Source of the DNA: Enterobacter ludwigii
Lineage (GTDB): Bacteria; Pseudomonadota; Gammaproteobacteria; Enterobacterales; Enterobacteriaceae
Reading direction: 5' to 3'
NCBI GenBank assembly: GCA_900068845.1
Contig: CEFQ01000003.1
Coordinates: forward strand, 62,001 to 126,000
DNA length: 64,000 nt
Position numbers and translations under genes: made by a program. The notes beneath the pieces were generated by a model. The model was given only the letters and a program-made list of their open reading frames with translations. It was not told where the DNA came from and searched no databases. Below, piece by piece: positions 10,861 through 20,010 of this stretch. Position 1 is the first letter of the stretch. Each line of letters starts with the position of its first letter.

Positions 10861-10880
10861 GTATAATGGGCGGATTATAC
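10861..10880. promoter_or_regulatory. Overlapping divergent -10 elements of rep and ppiC
   Basis: The sequence GTATAAT, six bases, ATTATAC is a perfect inverted repeat. It gives a consensus TATAAT on the plus strand (10862-10867, toward ppiC) and another on the minus strand (10879-10874, toward rep). A TTGAAT 15 bases upstream of the plus element is a weak -35; the minus side has no good -35. The 72-base gap leaves little other room for promoters. Confidence 0.5.
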
Positions 10881-10896
10881 ACATTAGGACGATATC

Positions 10897-11178
10897 ATGG
10901 CGAAAACCGCGGCGGCTTTACATATCCTCGTGAAAGAGGAAGCGCAGGCCAAATCCCTGCTGGCGCAGCTTGAGAAAGGCGCGAACTTCCAGCAGCTCGC
11001 AAAGAAACATTCCACTTGCCCATCCGGGCGCAACGGCGGTGATTTGGGGGAGTTCCGTAAAGGACAAATGGTGCCGGCATTTGATAAGGCGGTCTTCTCC
11101 TGTCCGCTGTTACAGCCTTATGGACCGGTGAAAACCGCCTTTGGTTACCACATCATTAAAGTGTTGTGGCGTAACTGA
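10897..11178 (+). CDS. ppiC: Peptidyl-prolyl cis-trans isomerase C (parvulin)
   Basis: 93 aa single-domain parvulin, the same length as E. coli PpiC. It begins [13 protein letters not shown] and shows the family segments [23 protein letters not shown] and FGYHIIKVL. It catalyses isomerisation of X-Pro bonds in the cytoplasm. In E. coli it follows rep divergently and is next to ilvC; here the next gene is yhjG, convergent, whose stop codon begins at the base after the ppiC stop. Confidence 0.97.
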   Translation: MAKTAAALHILVKEEAQAKSLLAQLEKGANFQQLAKKHSTCPSGRNGGDLGEFRKGQMVPAFDKAVFSCPLLQPYGPVKTAFGYHIIKVLWRN

Positions 11179-13239
11179 TTACTTCTGATTCTTCATCTGC
11201 TGCAGTACCTTACTGCATTGATTTTCGTCGGTGTCGCTTGGCGAAATCAGTGCGACCAGGGCAGCGGCAGGTGCAACGACGGCACCCAGCGCGATCGCTG
11301 CGGCTCCGCGCGCAATCAGCGGCCCCGCTTTCACACCGGCATCCGGATTTTTAAAGGTGCCGCGCACATACAGCGGCGAACGCAGCGTGATAATGCGAAT
11401 TCCTTTACTCTCCGGATTGATCGACAAGTCCAGTCGTTCATTAGCGAAGTTGACATTGCCGTCCACATTGATCACCGCATTCTCGGTATCCAGCAGGAAC
11501 AGCTTCGGCGTCGCTAAGCCCTGGCGGATATTCAGATCGGTGGCCGCGCAGTTGATTTTCACCTCATCATCGCCGAACAGTTTACCCACCACATAGTTGC
11601 CGACATTCAGTCCGGCAATTTCCATCAGGCTGCGGCTGATTAGGCCATCATTCATCAGTAACTTCAGCTCACCATTGCTGGTGCCCAGCAGGTCTGCCAC
11701 CGAATTGCCGGTGCCGCTCAGCGTGGCATCGCCGTTAAGCTGGCCCAAACTGTTTTGCATCGCGGTGACATCCGGGAACAACTGACGCAGGCGCAGCTTG
11801 CGCGCATGCAAATCGGCGCGTCCGCGCATTGGGCTGCGATCGCCTTCCAGATGAATAGTGGAGTTGATGCTGCCGCCCGCCATACCGAAGCGCAACGGAT
11901 CGAGCAGTAAGTCACCCTTTTTCAATTGCAGATGCGTGTAGAGATCGCTTAACGGCAGCTTGCTACTGTGTTCAATGCGTTTACCGCTGAACTTCACATC
12001 CGCATCCATCACGTCCCAACTTTTGGTATCGAACTTGTCATGCGGCAATACGCGATCGGCTGGCTGCGATGCTGCGTCACCGCGCTGCGCTTTGGCCTGC
12101 TGCGTTTTCTCGCTGCCTTTGCCCGAATCGACGCCAATTAGCGGCCCCAAATCCTCCATACGCAGCTGATTCGAGGTGAGTTCTCCAGTTAACGTTGGAC
12201 GCGGTTTGCCCTGACGATAGCTAAGCGAACCGTGAATATCGCTATCGCCAATGTGGCCGTTAAACTTCTCGTAACGGAATAGCGGCCCTTTCTCCTCGTT
12301 GAAACGCGCAATCAAATGACCGTCGGTTTCATACGGCGGCGTATCGGGCAACAGCACGCCAGTCAGGCCATACAGATTGGCCAACGTGTCACCGGCGAAG
12401 CGCAGACGCACATCCAGCCCACCAAGATTAAGCGGATCCTGCAAGGTGCCATCAATGCGCACGCGCGTGGTGCCATTGCGTACATCCACCTGCAGCGGGA
12501 ACGGCGTGTTTTTACTGCGCAGCGATAGCATGCCGCCGATTTTACCCTCGCCATCCAGCTTCTGATTGTTGTAAGTACCGTTCGCCTGCCAGCCAAAGAC
12601 AAAATCACCTGCGCCTTTTTGCTGATCGTCACCACCCGCAACCTGTGCGTACGGCACCGGTTTGCCCAGCGGATTAATCGTTACCGTGACATCGGCTTTG
12701 TTGATCGCGTCGCGATAGCGCACTTGTCCTTGATCGAACAGGATGTTGTCGAGGCGGAAGGACCAGGCAGAAGGCGCAGCATTGGCATCACTGCTATCGC
12801 TGCTGGCTAAATCGAAGGTCCAGTTGTTCTTTTTGTCAGCGGTTTGCACCAGCCGCGCATCCGGCTTTTGCATTTTGATCCATGGCAGGTAAATTTGCTT
12901 GTGCAGCAGCGCCAGCGGCGCAATCGTCGCTTCGACCCGCTGCAAATGCACCATGGTGACGTCAGCAAGGGTTGGCGGATTACCAAGCATCACATCGTCG
13001 GCATGCACCTGCGGCCACGGCACCCAACTGCGCCAACCGGGCTCTTCGCGATTGCGTACCCAAGCCACACCGAGATCGCCGCGAATGGCAAAAGGTCGGT
13101 TCAGCTCGGCTGAAACTTTTTGATTAATCGTTGGTTTCAGGCGGTTCCAGTCAAAGGTGGCGATAATCACCACAATCACTACAACCAATAACAAAAAAAT
13201 CCCGAACACCCAGCTCAGGATCTTTCGAGTACGTGACAT
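11179..13239 (-). CDS. yhjG: AsmA-family inner-membrane protein YhjG
   Basis: 686 aa. A short cytoplasmic start (MSRTRK) and one membrane helix (about residues 9-28) precede a very long periplasmic beta-rich AsmA-type region beginning FDWNRLKPTINQKVSAELNRPFAIRGDLG. The conserved AsmA C-terminal domain is recognisable (LLGTSNGELKLLMNDGLISRSLMEI and later stretches). AsmA-like proteins are thought to bridge inner and outer membranes for lipid transport or outer membrane homeostasis; the specific role of YhjG is unknown. The ATG at 13239 follows a strong AAGGAGG, so I prefer it to the ATG at 13263. It sits beside pdeH as in E. coli. Confidence 0.92.
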   Translation of the reverse strand: MSRTRKILSWVFGIFLLLVVVIVVIIATFDWNRLKPTINQKVSAELNRPFAIRGDLGVAWVRNREEPGWRSWVPWPQVHADDVMLGNPPTLADVTMVHLQRVEATIAPLALLHKQIYLPWIKMQKPDARLVQTADKKNNWTFDLASSDSSDANAAPSAWSFRLDNILFDQGQVRYRDAINKADVTVTINPLGKPVPYAQVAGGDDQQKGAGDFVFGWQANGTYNNQKLDGEGKIGGMLSLRSKNTPFPLQVDVRNGTTRVRIDGTLQDPLNLGGLDVRLRFAGDTLANLYGLTGVLLPDTPPYETDGHLIARFNEEKGPLFRYEKFNGHIGDSDIHGSLSYRQGKPRPTLTGELTSNQLRMEDLGPLIGVDSGKGSEKTQQAKAQRGDAASQPADRVLPHDKFDTKSWDVMDADVKFSGKRIEHSSKLPLSDLYTHLQLKKGDLLLDPLRFGMAGGSINSTIHLEGDRSPMRGRADLHARKLRLRQLFPDVTAMQNSLGQLNGDATLSGTGNSVADLLGTSNGELKLLMNDGLISRSLMEIAGLNVGNYVVGKLFGDDEVKINCAATDLNIRQGLATPKLFLLDTENAVINVDGNVNFANERLDLSINPESKGIRIITLRSPLYVRGTFKNPDAGVKAGPLIARGAAAIALGAVVAPAAALVALISPSDTDENQCSKVLQQMKNQK

Positions 13240-13300
13240 ATTGCTTCCTCCTTGCCCTTCCACGTCTGACTAAGGATAGTCGAGACGCCGCGGAACGGGA

Positions 13301-14074
13301 TCAGGGAAGCTCAAGTGCCATGCGTTCCAGTTCGCTAAACGGCACCGGACGCGAGAAGAAATAGCCCTGCGCCGCCATGGCGGGCGAGCTGCGCACCTGT
13401 TGCCACTCCTCTTCAGTTTCTACGCCTTCCACGATAACGCCGTTACAGTAACGGTTGATTAACGCCAGCAGCATTGAAAACATCGAGCGACCTTCATCAC
13501 TGGCGCGCAGCAGCATAAACAGCTCGCGGGACAGTTTGATGTAGTCGTAACGCAGTTCGGTCAGCGCGGAAAAGTTCGCCATGCCGGAGCCAAAATCATC
13601 CAGCCACAGCGGGCCGAGTTCTGGCATCTTCGCCACCATCTCTTCCTGCGGCAGCGCATGATGTTCCGTCAGTTCGAAGCGCACCCACGGCAGCTGGGCG
13701 ATCAGAGAGCGAATCGACTCATGCTGCTCAATCTCCATCAGCGTTGGACCGTCAATATTTACCGATGCCACCAGCTGATGCTGATTGAAAAATTGTGACC
13801 ATTTTATCAGCAGCTGCAGTTGTTCCTCGACGACACCGAGCCGCTGCGCGATATTCAGTGCTTCAAAATAGTCTTCGGGCGACAGCCTTTTTTCTGGTGC
13901 CGAGGGATGGGTCACCGCTGTCAATAATTCAATGGCCAGCAAGCGGCCTGAGACCTGGTAAATCGGCTGGAAAGTATAGAATCGTTGGCACTGCTGCCAG
14001 AAGAGACGCGTTTCCTGTTGTTGCTCCAGTTCATTTAAAACAGGCAGCCGATGACTCAAATTCTTCATCACCAT
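13301..14074 (-). CDS. pdeH: Cyclic di-GMP phosphodiesterase PdeH (YhjH)
   Basis: 257 aa stand-alone EAL domain with no membrane segment or GGDEF partner. In E. coli PdeH is the dominant c-di-GMP phosphodiesterase of motile cells and is controlled with the flagellar regulon. The EAL signature reads IELL (as in E. coli, VELL), followed by SVNIDGPTL, RFELTEH, LWLDDFGSGMANFSAL, YDYIKLSRELF and VIVEGVETEEEW, so metal and catalytic residues look intact. I set the start at the ATG at 14074, preceded by AGGAA; a start at 14125 adds 17 residues. It would lower c-di-GMP and so oppose the cellulose operons downstream. Confidence 0.93.
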   Translation of the reverse strand: MVMKNLSHRLPVLNELEQQQETRLFWQQCQRFYTFQPIYQVSGRLLAIELLTAVTHPSAPEKRLSPEDYFEALNIAQRLGVVEEQLQLLIKWSQFFNQHQLVASVNIDGPTLMEIEQHESIRSLIAQLPWVRFELTEHHALPQEEMVAKMPELGPLWLDDFGSGMANFSALTELRYDYIKLSRELFMLLRASDEGRSMFSMLLALINRYCNGVIVEGVETEEEWQQVRSSPAMAAQGYFFSRPVPFSELERMALELP

Positions 14075-14274
14075 GGTTTTTTCCTGGTTGGTGTTGAGTG
14101 CCTGCAAATAGCATCTCAGCGGCAAGTATCGGCGATCGCAGGGATAACTTTATCGATCTCGTTAGTCCCATGAATAGTTGAGTGTAACAGCCTGCTTCAC
14201 GCTTAATCGGCAAAACAAACCGCGCTTTGGCCGTTAAATCACCGTAGTGTGGCGCGTTTACAGCCTTAAGTTAA

Positions 14275-14293
14275 ATCAAAACATCGTTTTAAA
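14275..14293 (+). promoter_or_regulatory. KdgR-like operator upstream of kdgK
   Basis: AAACATCGTTT at 14279-14289 matches the core of the KdgR box (AAAYRNYRTTT) exactly, within the larger palindrome AAAAC-ATC-GTTTT. About 15 of 19 consensus positions agree. It lies about 64 bases upstream of kdgK, a known KdgR target in pectinolytic enterobacteria. The intergenic region (14075-14356) shows nothing else I can name. Confidence 0.5.
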
Positions 14294-14356
14294 AATCATT
14301 GACGACTGCCATACCAGACGCGAGACTAAGGCAGAATTCACTATAGGCCGAAGACC

Positions 14357-15289
14357 ATGACGCAGAAGAAAATCGCTATTATTGGCGAATGCATGATTGA
14401 GCTGTCCGAGAAAGGTGAGAATATCAAACGCGGTTTTGGCGGCGATACGCTAAACACGGCGGTTTATCTGGCGCGTCAGTCAGATAGTCAGCAACTGCGT
14501 GTCGATTATGTCACCGCACTCGGCACCGACAGCTTCAGCGATCAGATGATCGCTGCCTGGCAGCAGGAACAAGTACAAACCGCGCTGATTCAGCGCCTCG
14601 ACAATAAAATGCCAGGTTTGTATTTCATCGAAACCGACCAACATGGCGAGCGTACCTTCTGGTACTGGCGCAACGACGCCGCCGCCCGTTTCTGGCTGGA
14701 TAGTGCGCAAGCGGATGAGATTTGCCAGCAGTTGGCGCACTACGATTATCTCTATTTGAGCGGTATCAGCCTGGCGATTCTGCCGGCGGCCAGCCGCGAC
14801 AAATTAATGGCACTGCTCCGCGCCTGTCGTCAAAACGGCGGCAAGGTGATTTTCGACAACAACTATCGTCCGCGTCTGTGGGCCGATAAACCCAGCGCTC
14901 AGCAAGCCTATGCCGAGATGCTGCGCCATACCAACATGGCGTTCCTGACGCTCGACGACGAAGATCTGCTGTGGGGCGAACAGCCGCTGGACGCGGTGAT
15001 TGCTCGCACACGCGCAGCCGGCGTGCAGGAGATTGCCATCAAACGCGGCGCTGACTCCTGTCTGGTGGCGGTCGGTGATGAACCGCTGCGAGAAGTGGCT
15101 GCCATCAAACTGGCGAAAGAGAAAGTGATCGATACCACGGCGGCAGGCGACTCATTCAGTGCTGGGTATCTGGCGGTGCGTTTGGCCGGCGGCAGCGCCG
15201 AGGAAGCCGCCGCACGCGGTCATCTCACCGCCAGCACGGTGATCCAGCATCGCGGCGCGATTATCCCGCTGAGCGCGATGCCGAAATAA
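14357..15289 (+). CDS. kdgK: 2-dehydro-3-deoxygluconokinase
   Basis: 310 aa PfkB/ribokinase-family sugar kinase that phosphorylates 2-keto-3-deoxygluconate (KDG) to KDPG, joining pectin and hexuronate catabolism to the Entner-Doudoroff pathway. The N-terminal IAIIGECMIELSEKG, the substrate loop GGDTLNTAVYLAR and the C-terminal signature DTTAAGDSFSAGYLA with its catalytic aspartate are present. Length and sequence match E. coli KdgK (309 aa). It is divergent from pdeH; an alpha/beta hydrolase follows on the same strand after a 397-base gap. Confidence 0.96.
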   Translation: MTQKKIAIIGECMIELSEKGENIKRGFGGDTLNTAVYLARQSDSQQLRVDYVTALGTDSFSDQMIAAWQQEQVQTALIQRLDNKMPGLYFIETDQHGERTFWYWRNDAAARFWLDSAQADEICQQLAHYDYLYLSGISLAILPAASRDKLMALLRACRQNGGKVIFDNNYRPRLWADKPSAQQAYAEMLRHTNMAFLTLDDEDLLWGEQPLDAVIARTRAAGVQEIAIKRGADSCLVAVGDEPLREVAAIKLAKEKVIDTTAAGDSFSAGYLAVRLAGGSAEEAAARGHLTASTVIQHRGAIIPLSAMPK

Positions 15290-15309
15290 AATAACAAACT
15301 GCACCAACC

Positions 15310-15349
15310 GTAGCGGCGCAATTTATTGCGCGATGAATCGCGCCGCTAC
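15310..15349. repeat. 40-bp three-way-junction palindrome, copy 1
   Basis: The outer arms GTAGCGGCGC and GCGCCGCTAC enclose two small hairpins (CGCAAT/ATTGCG and CGAT/ATCG), so the strand can fold into a three-way junction. Near-identical copies are at 16629-16668 and 22187-22226, the latter inverted. The rest of the 15290-15686 gap holds no gene I can support. Confidence 0.8.
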
Positions 15350-15686
15350 AATCCCTGCACTATTCATTACCTATGCTAACAAACCCACCCCCAAAGTTTG
15401 GCTTAACGCAGCATTTTTACCTGCCAATTTCTGCTAATCGCTCAGCTCATCCACTTCTGTAACATCACCCGCCAAATGGCTTTAACCTGGCTTAACATAG
15501 CGATTTAAATTCAACGTGTTACAGAGCGAAAACGGGCCGCCAGGCATAGTCCGAAACTGGCGTAATCAGCGGTTTTCGGCTGGACGTCAGCGTCAAAAAA
15601 GACCATGTTTTAATCAATAACAGCAGGATGCTGTTTCTCCGGCCGCGAAAAGAATAACGACAACATGACTCGCTCAGGACTGACTT

Positions 15687-16559
15687 ATGCACACAGAAAT
15701 TATCAATATCTGGCCCCACGGTGATGCGCCAGGCGCGAGCGATTCGCGCGCTCAGCCGCAGATCGTCGATCTCGCCAAAGAGTACGAACCTTACGATCGC
15801 GCAGCCACCGGCGTGCGCTGCCCGGAGATTGCCATCTGGCATCCAGAAACCTCGAACGGCATTACGCTGCTGGTGGCGCCGGGCGGCGGTTATCAACGCG
15901 TGTTAATCGATCGTGAAGGCAGCGCGCTCGCTACCTTTTTCACCTCCATGGGCTACACGCTGGCGGTGATGACCTATCGCCTGCCGTATGACGGACACCA
16001 TGAAGGCCCAGACGCCCCACTGGCCGATGCGCAGCGTGCGGTGCGTGTGCTGCGTGAACGCGCACAGCGTGGTATGAACGGCAAATATATCGTGATGATG
16101 GGCTTCTCGGCGGGCGGACACGTTGCCGCCAGCCTTGGCACGCGCTTTGGTGACAAACTCTATCCGGTTCAGGATCAGGCCGACAGCTTCTCGCCGCGCC
16201 CGGATGCGATGGTATTGCTCTATCCGGTGATCAGCATGCGCGAAGGTCTGGCACATGAAGGCGCACGCACTCGCTTGCTCGGCGCGTGGCCGGATCAAAA
16301 AATGATTGAGGCGTATTCACTGGAGACGCGCGTGCATGCGCAAACGCCACCGACGCTGCTGATTCACGCCTCCGATGATGAATCGGTGTCGGTGAATAAC
16401 AGCATGGTGTTCTTCAGCGCGCTGCGCGAGCACAAGGTGCCGGTAGAGATTCATTTCTATCAGAAAGGCGGCCACGGATTTGGTATTCGTGGCGTAGCAG
16501 ATTTACCGCTCGCCAGCTGGCCGATGCTCGTCACCGAATGGCTTAGAGCCAAAACGTAA
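15687..16559 (+). CDS. Alpha/beta hydrolase, probable carbohydrate acetylesterase
   Basis: 290 aa cytoplasmic-looking protein with no signal peptide. The oxyanion segment LLVAPGGGYQRVL, nucleophile elbow GFSAGGH, acid segment HASDDESV and catalytic histidine in GGHGFG form a complete Ser-Asp-His triad. This layout is typical of small acyl esterases related to acetylxylan and pectin-oligomer acetylesterases (BD-FAE/PaeX-like). An AGGA precedes the ATG. Its position after kdgK suggests a role in deacetylating plant-derived oligosaccharides after uptake, but the substrate is inferred from context only. It has no counterpart at this place in E. coli. A general carboxylesterase is the alternative. 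Confidence 0.7.
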   Translation: MHTEIINIWPHGDAPGASDSRAQPQIVDLAKEYEPYDRAATGVRCPEIAIWHPETSNGITLLVAPGGGYQRVLIDREGSALATFFTSMGYTLAVMTYRLPYDGHHEGPDAPLADAQRAVRVLRERAQRGMNGKYIVMMGFSAGGHVAASLGTRFGDKLYPVQDQADSFSPRPDAMVLLYPVISMREGLAHEGARTRLLGAWPDQKMIEAYSLETRVHAQTPPTLLIHASDDESVSVNNSMVFFSALREHKVPVEIHFYQKGGHGFGIRGVADLPLASWPMLVTEWLRAKT

Positions 16560-16628
16560 TCCCCACCAAAATTCGAGTCATGCTCATCAGTTAAGGGATG
16601 AAAACCAACATTGCAGCGCGCATAAATC

Positions 16629-16668
16629 GTAGCGGCGCAATTCATTGCGCGATAAATCGCGCTGCTAC
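16629..16668. repeat. 40-bp three-way-junction palindrome, copy 2
   Basis: Same architecture as the copy at 15310-15349 (GTAGCGGCGC at the left, GCGCTGCTAC at the right, one mismatch in the arm). It lies between the hydrolase and convergent yhjJ, so a hydrolase gene is flanked by two copies in the same orientation. Confidence 0.8.
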
Positions 16669-16747
16669 GGAATGTGCGATGTGACTAACCGATGGGCATT
16701 ACGCAATAATTCGAGCCGCAACTGCAGCTCGAATTATTTAGGGGATA

Positions 16748-18256
16748 TCACGAAGAAGGTTGGGCCTGTTCCGCCGCACCTGCGCTGTTATCCGGCTTTA
16801 CTTCATCCGGAGCGGCAGGCGCAGCAGGTGCATCAGGAAGCTTCATCACTTTATCCCAGCCTTCCTGCAGCATTCTCACGTTAGTCTCGGCTTCACCTTG
16901 CGGCTGAATCAGCACCATGGTCAGCTCCTGCGACAGTTGCTGGCGCAGTTCCTGATTGAGCTGATCACGCGTCATCTCGCTGAGGAAGGTCTGACGCAGC
17001 TTCTGATACTGCTCAGGCGCAATGTCTACAACCGAGTTTTGTTGCGAGCGCAGACGCTGCCCCATCAGAATATCGGTGTCGGTACGGGCGTAAGTGGCAA
17101 ACAGCTTATTGAGTTCCAGCAGCTTCTGCGCCATCAGCGCATCAAATTCTTCCTGCGGTAACCCTTTGTCACGCACGGCCGCCAACTCTTTCGCCACCTG
17201 ATTCATATTCTGCGGCAACGAGGCATTTGGGCTGTCCATGTTGATCGAACACTGCGCGCGCTGATAGAGCACACGGCAATCGAAGCCAACCTGCACGCTT
17301 TGCGCTTTACTATCAGCCAGTGTGCGCTGCACGTGCCAGAACAGCGCTTCACGCGCTAAATCGCTCTGCCAGTAACGCTGCAGATTCTGTGAATCACGAA
17401 TCGGTTGCCACGCGGTGTCCCACACCAGCGACAGACGATCCTGACTCATGCCACCATTCACCAGATTAACCGGCTGATGCGGCAGCGGTGACAGCGTCGG
17501 TAACACGGCTGGCGCTACACGTTTGCCTTGTAGCGGCGAGAAGGCTTTATTGATCTGTTCCGCCATGCTGCGGCTATCGACATTCCCCACCACATACAGC
17601 GTCATGCCATCGGGCGTGTACCACTGTTGATAGAAGCTGTTGAGCTGGGCGATATCAACTGGCGCGCGCGGTTGCTCGCCCGGATCGTGCGCCAGCATCG
17701 CCGAACCTTTCAGGCGATAGCGCCACCAGACATCCTGCGTATTGGCGGGCCAGGTCGCAATCGGATCGGTGGCCGTTAACGCTGTAGAGACAATCTGCTC
17801 ATTAATCGTCATTTTACCGGCGGTCGCCGCCAGCCAGCTGAGTGCTTCTTTTAACAGATCTGGGCGGTTGTTCGGCAAGCTCAGGTTGTATTGGGTGTAA
17901 TCGTATGACGAGATGGCGGGCGGCAGCGGACGTTGCGGATCCATGGCTTGTTGCCACAGCGCACGTTGCTGATTGGTGTCCAGCGTGGCGTTATGCACCA
18001 TCGCTAAACGCGGTAAAAGATGGCTATAGCCGGTTTGTTGCGCACTCTCCACCAGCGAACCGGTGTTAACAATCAGGCGCAGCTCAATACGATCGCTTGG
18101 ACGTTGTGGCGTGGTCAGCAGCTGCCAGCTAAAACCATTGTCCAGTTTGCCTTCTTGCCAGGCGGGATCGGGTTGGAGCGTCTCGGCGTGCACGCCAAAA
18201 CCGGACGCTGCCAGAAGCAATCCGCCAACCAAAAGCCGAATTCTGGTGCCCTGCAT
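16748..18256 (-). CDS. yhjJ: Periplasmic M16-like peptidase homologue YhjJ (probably inactive)
   Basis: 502 aa with an N-terminal signal peptide (cleavage likely after GFGVHA) and an M16 insulinase/pitrilysin-like fold. The region where active M16 proteases carry HxxEH reads HLLPRLA, so the zinc-binding histidine and catalytic glutamate are missing; E. coli YhjJ is also regarded as lacking the motif. The C-terminus is low-complexity, rich in Ala, Pro and Glu. The function is unknown; a chaperone-like or regulatory role is possible. Gene order yhjJ-dctA-pdeK equals E. coli. The 188-base gap before it contains a palindromic repeat. Confidence 0.88.
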   Translation of the reverse strand: MQGTRIRLLVGGLLLAASGFGVHAETLQPDPAWQEGKLDNGFSWQLLTTPQRPSDRIELRLIVNTGSLVESAQQTGYSHLLPRLAMVHNATLDTNQQRALWQQAMDPQRPLPPAISSYDYTQYNLSLPNNRPDLLKEALSWLAATAGKMTINEQIVSTALTATDPIATWPANTQDVWWRYRLKGSAMLAHDPGEQPRAPVDIAQLNSFYQQWYTPDGMTLYVVGNVDSRSMAEQINKAFSPLQGKRVAPAVLPTLSPLPHQPVNLVNGGMSQDRLSLVWDTAWQPIRDSQNLQRYWQSDLAREALFWHVQRTLADSKAQSVQVGFDCRVLYQRAQCSINMDSPNASLPQNMNQVAKELAAVRDKGLPQEEFDALMAQKLLELNKLFATYARTDTDILMGQRLRSQQNSVVDIAPEQYQKLRQTFLSEMTRDQLNQELRQQLSQELTMVLIQPQGEAETNVRMLQEGWDKVMKLPDAPAAPAAPDEVKPDNSAGAAEQAQPSS

Positions 18257-18439
18257 GTGAACCCCTACTCAAACAGATCAACGCTCGTTAGCGCGGCATG
18301 TTCGGTCACATCTGGGGTGACCGGTGCGGCATTCTGCCGCCACGTTTATTTAATAACAGACTCTTTGACCACGAGAAGGTCAGGATGTCGCGCAACGAGG
18401 TAAAAAATCGGGAAAAAAATCAATGGGGTTTATTATGCA

Positions 18440-18474
18440 AATGCCCGCTGTCAGGGCAAGCGACAGCGGGCATT
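18440..18474 (-). terminator. Long stem-loop downstream of dctA
   Basis: Perfect 13-base arms AATGCCCGCTGTC and GACAGCGGGCATT enclose a 9-base loop, 28 bases past the dctA stop codon. The T run on the minus strand is short (TTT), so termination is likely but may be incomplete. It separates dctA from yhjJ on the same strand. Confidence 0.7.
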
Positions 18475-18501
18475 TCTCGGCAAATTAACGCAAATAGCAG
18501 G

Positions 18502-19782
18502 TTATGCGGCGGTTTCTGGTGCGTTATTCACCTTTTTCGATGAAGAAAGCGTCGCATTCATCTGTTTCTCATCCAGCTGACCGACCCACTTCGCCACCAC
18601 GATCGTCGCCACGCCATTACCCACCAGATTCGTTAGCGCACGCGCTTCGGACATAAAGCGGTCAATCCCGAGAATCAGCGCCAATCCAGCGACCGGCAGA
18701 TGTCCCACCGCCGACAAGGTTGCCGCCAGCACGATAAAGCCACTGCCGGTCACGCCCGCTGCGCCTTTTGAGGAGAGCAGCAGCACCACTAACAGCGTGA
18801 TTTGGTGGAACACATCCATATGCGCGTTGGTCGCCTGCGCAATAAACACTGCCGCCATGGTGAGGTAAATCGAGGTGCCATCAAGATTGAACGAATAGCC
18901 GGTTGGAATCACCAATCCCACTACCGATTTCTTACAGCCGACCTTCTCCATCTTATCCAGCATGCGCGGCAGCGCAGATTCGGATGACGATGTGCCCAGT
19001 ACAATCAGCAGCTCTTCTTTGATGTAAGCAATAAATTTAAAGATGTTGAAGCCAGCAAAACGGGCGATCAGACCCAATACCACCACCACAAACAGCACGC
19101 AGGTGAGATAGAAGCAGATGATCAACTGACCGAGTTGCACCAGCGATCCGACGCCATATTTCCCGATGGTAAAGGCCATGGCACCGAACGCACCGATGGG
19201 CGCCAGACGCATGATCATGTTGATCACGCCAAAGATCACTTTCGAGAAGCTCTCAATAACGTTGAACATCACCGTGCCCGCACTGCCAAGACGATGCAAT
19301 GCAAAGCCGAACAGAATGGCGAACAGCAGCACTTGCAGAATGTTACCGCTGGCGAAAGCCCCGATCACACTATTCGGGATGACATCCAGTAAGAAGGCGA
19401 CAATCCCCTGCTGCTCTGCCTGCTGGGCGTAAACCGCGACCGCTTTGGCATCCAGCGTGGCCGGATCGATATTCATGCCCGCGCCTGGCTGCACCACATT
19501 GACGACCACCAAACCGATAATCAGCGCGATGGTGCTGACCACTTCAAAGTACAGCAGCGCCACTGCGCCGGTACGTCCAACGGCTTTCATGCTCTCCATG
19601 CCGGCAATACCGGTCACCACCGTACAGAAAATTACGGGGGCGATGATCATCTTGATCAGCTTAACGAAACCATCGCCGAGCGGCTTCATTTGCGCGCCTA
19701 ACTCAGGATAGAAATGGCCCAACAGGACGCCGATGCCAATGGCAACCAGTACCTGAAAATAGAGGCTTTTTAAGATTTTCAT
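18502..19782 (-). CDS. dctA: C4-dicarboxylate transport protein DctA
   Basis: 426 aa sodium/proton-coupled symporter of the DAACS (glutamate transporter) family that imports succinate, fumarate and malate under aerobic conditions. The serine-rich re-entrant motif [16 protein letters not shown], the second loop [13 protein letters not shown] and the NLDGTSIY segment of the substrate site are intact. I chose the ATG at 19782 ([12 protein letters not shown]), which matches E. coli; the frame extends 17 residues upstream without homology. In E. coli dctA is activated by DcuS-DcuR and CRP; I could not identify these sites in the 228-base upstream gap. Confidence 0.97.
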   Translation of the reverse strand: MKILKSLYFQVLVAIGIGVLLGHFYPELGAQMKPLGDGFVKLIKMIIAPVIFCTVVTGIAGMESMKAVGRTGAVALLYFEVVSTIALIIGLVVVNVVQPGAGMNIDPATLDAKAVAVYAQQAEQQGIVAFLLDVIPNSVIGAFASGNILQVLLFAILFGFALHRLGSAGTVMFNVIESFSKVIFGVINMIMRLAPIGAFGAMAFTIGKYGVGSLVQLGQLIICFYLTCVLFVVVVLGLIARFAGFNIFKFIAYIKEELLIVLGTSSSESALPRMLDKMEKVGCKKSVVGLVIPTGYSFNLDGTSIYLTMAAVFIAQATNAHMDVFHQITLLVVLLLSSKGAAGVTGSGFIVLAATLSAVGHLPVAGLALILGIDRFMSEARALTNLVGNGVATIVVAKWVGQLDEKQMNATLSSSKKVNNAPETAA

Positions 19783-20010
19783 AACAGGTGTCCAGTAAGA
19801 CGGTTTACACCGCCATTGTTGTGGAGAACGCATGCGGCAAGCCGCCAGAAGCGTAAAACCTTACCGATGGCGAGGAAAATAACACCCTGTTAACAAGATT
19901 AATATCCCCTAACATTCCTTACAAAAGTTACAAAACTCTAACTATGAACTGAAACGCTTCAGCTTAGCGCTTCGCTACAATTTTGTAAGGAAAATCAATA
20001 ACCAAGGTGA

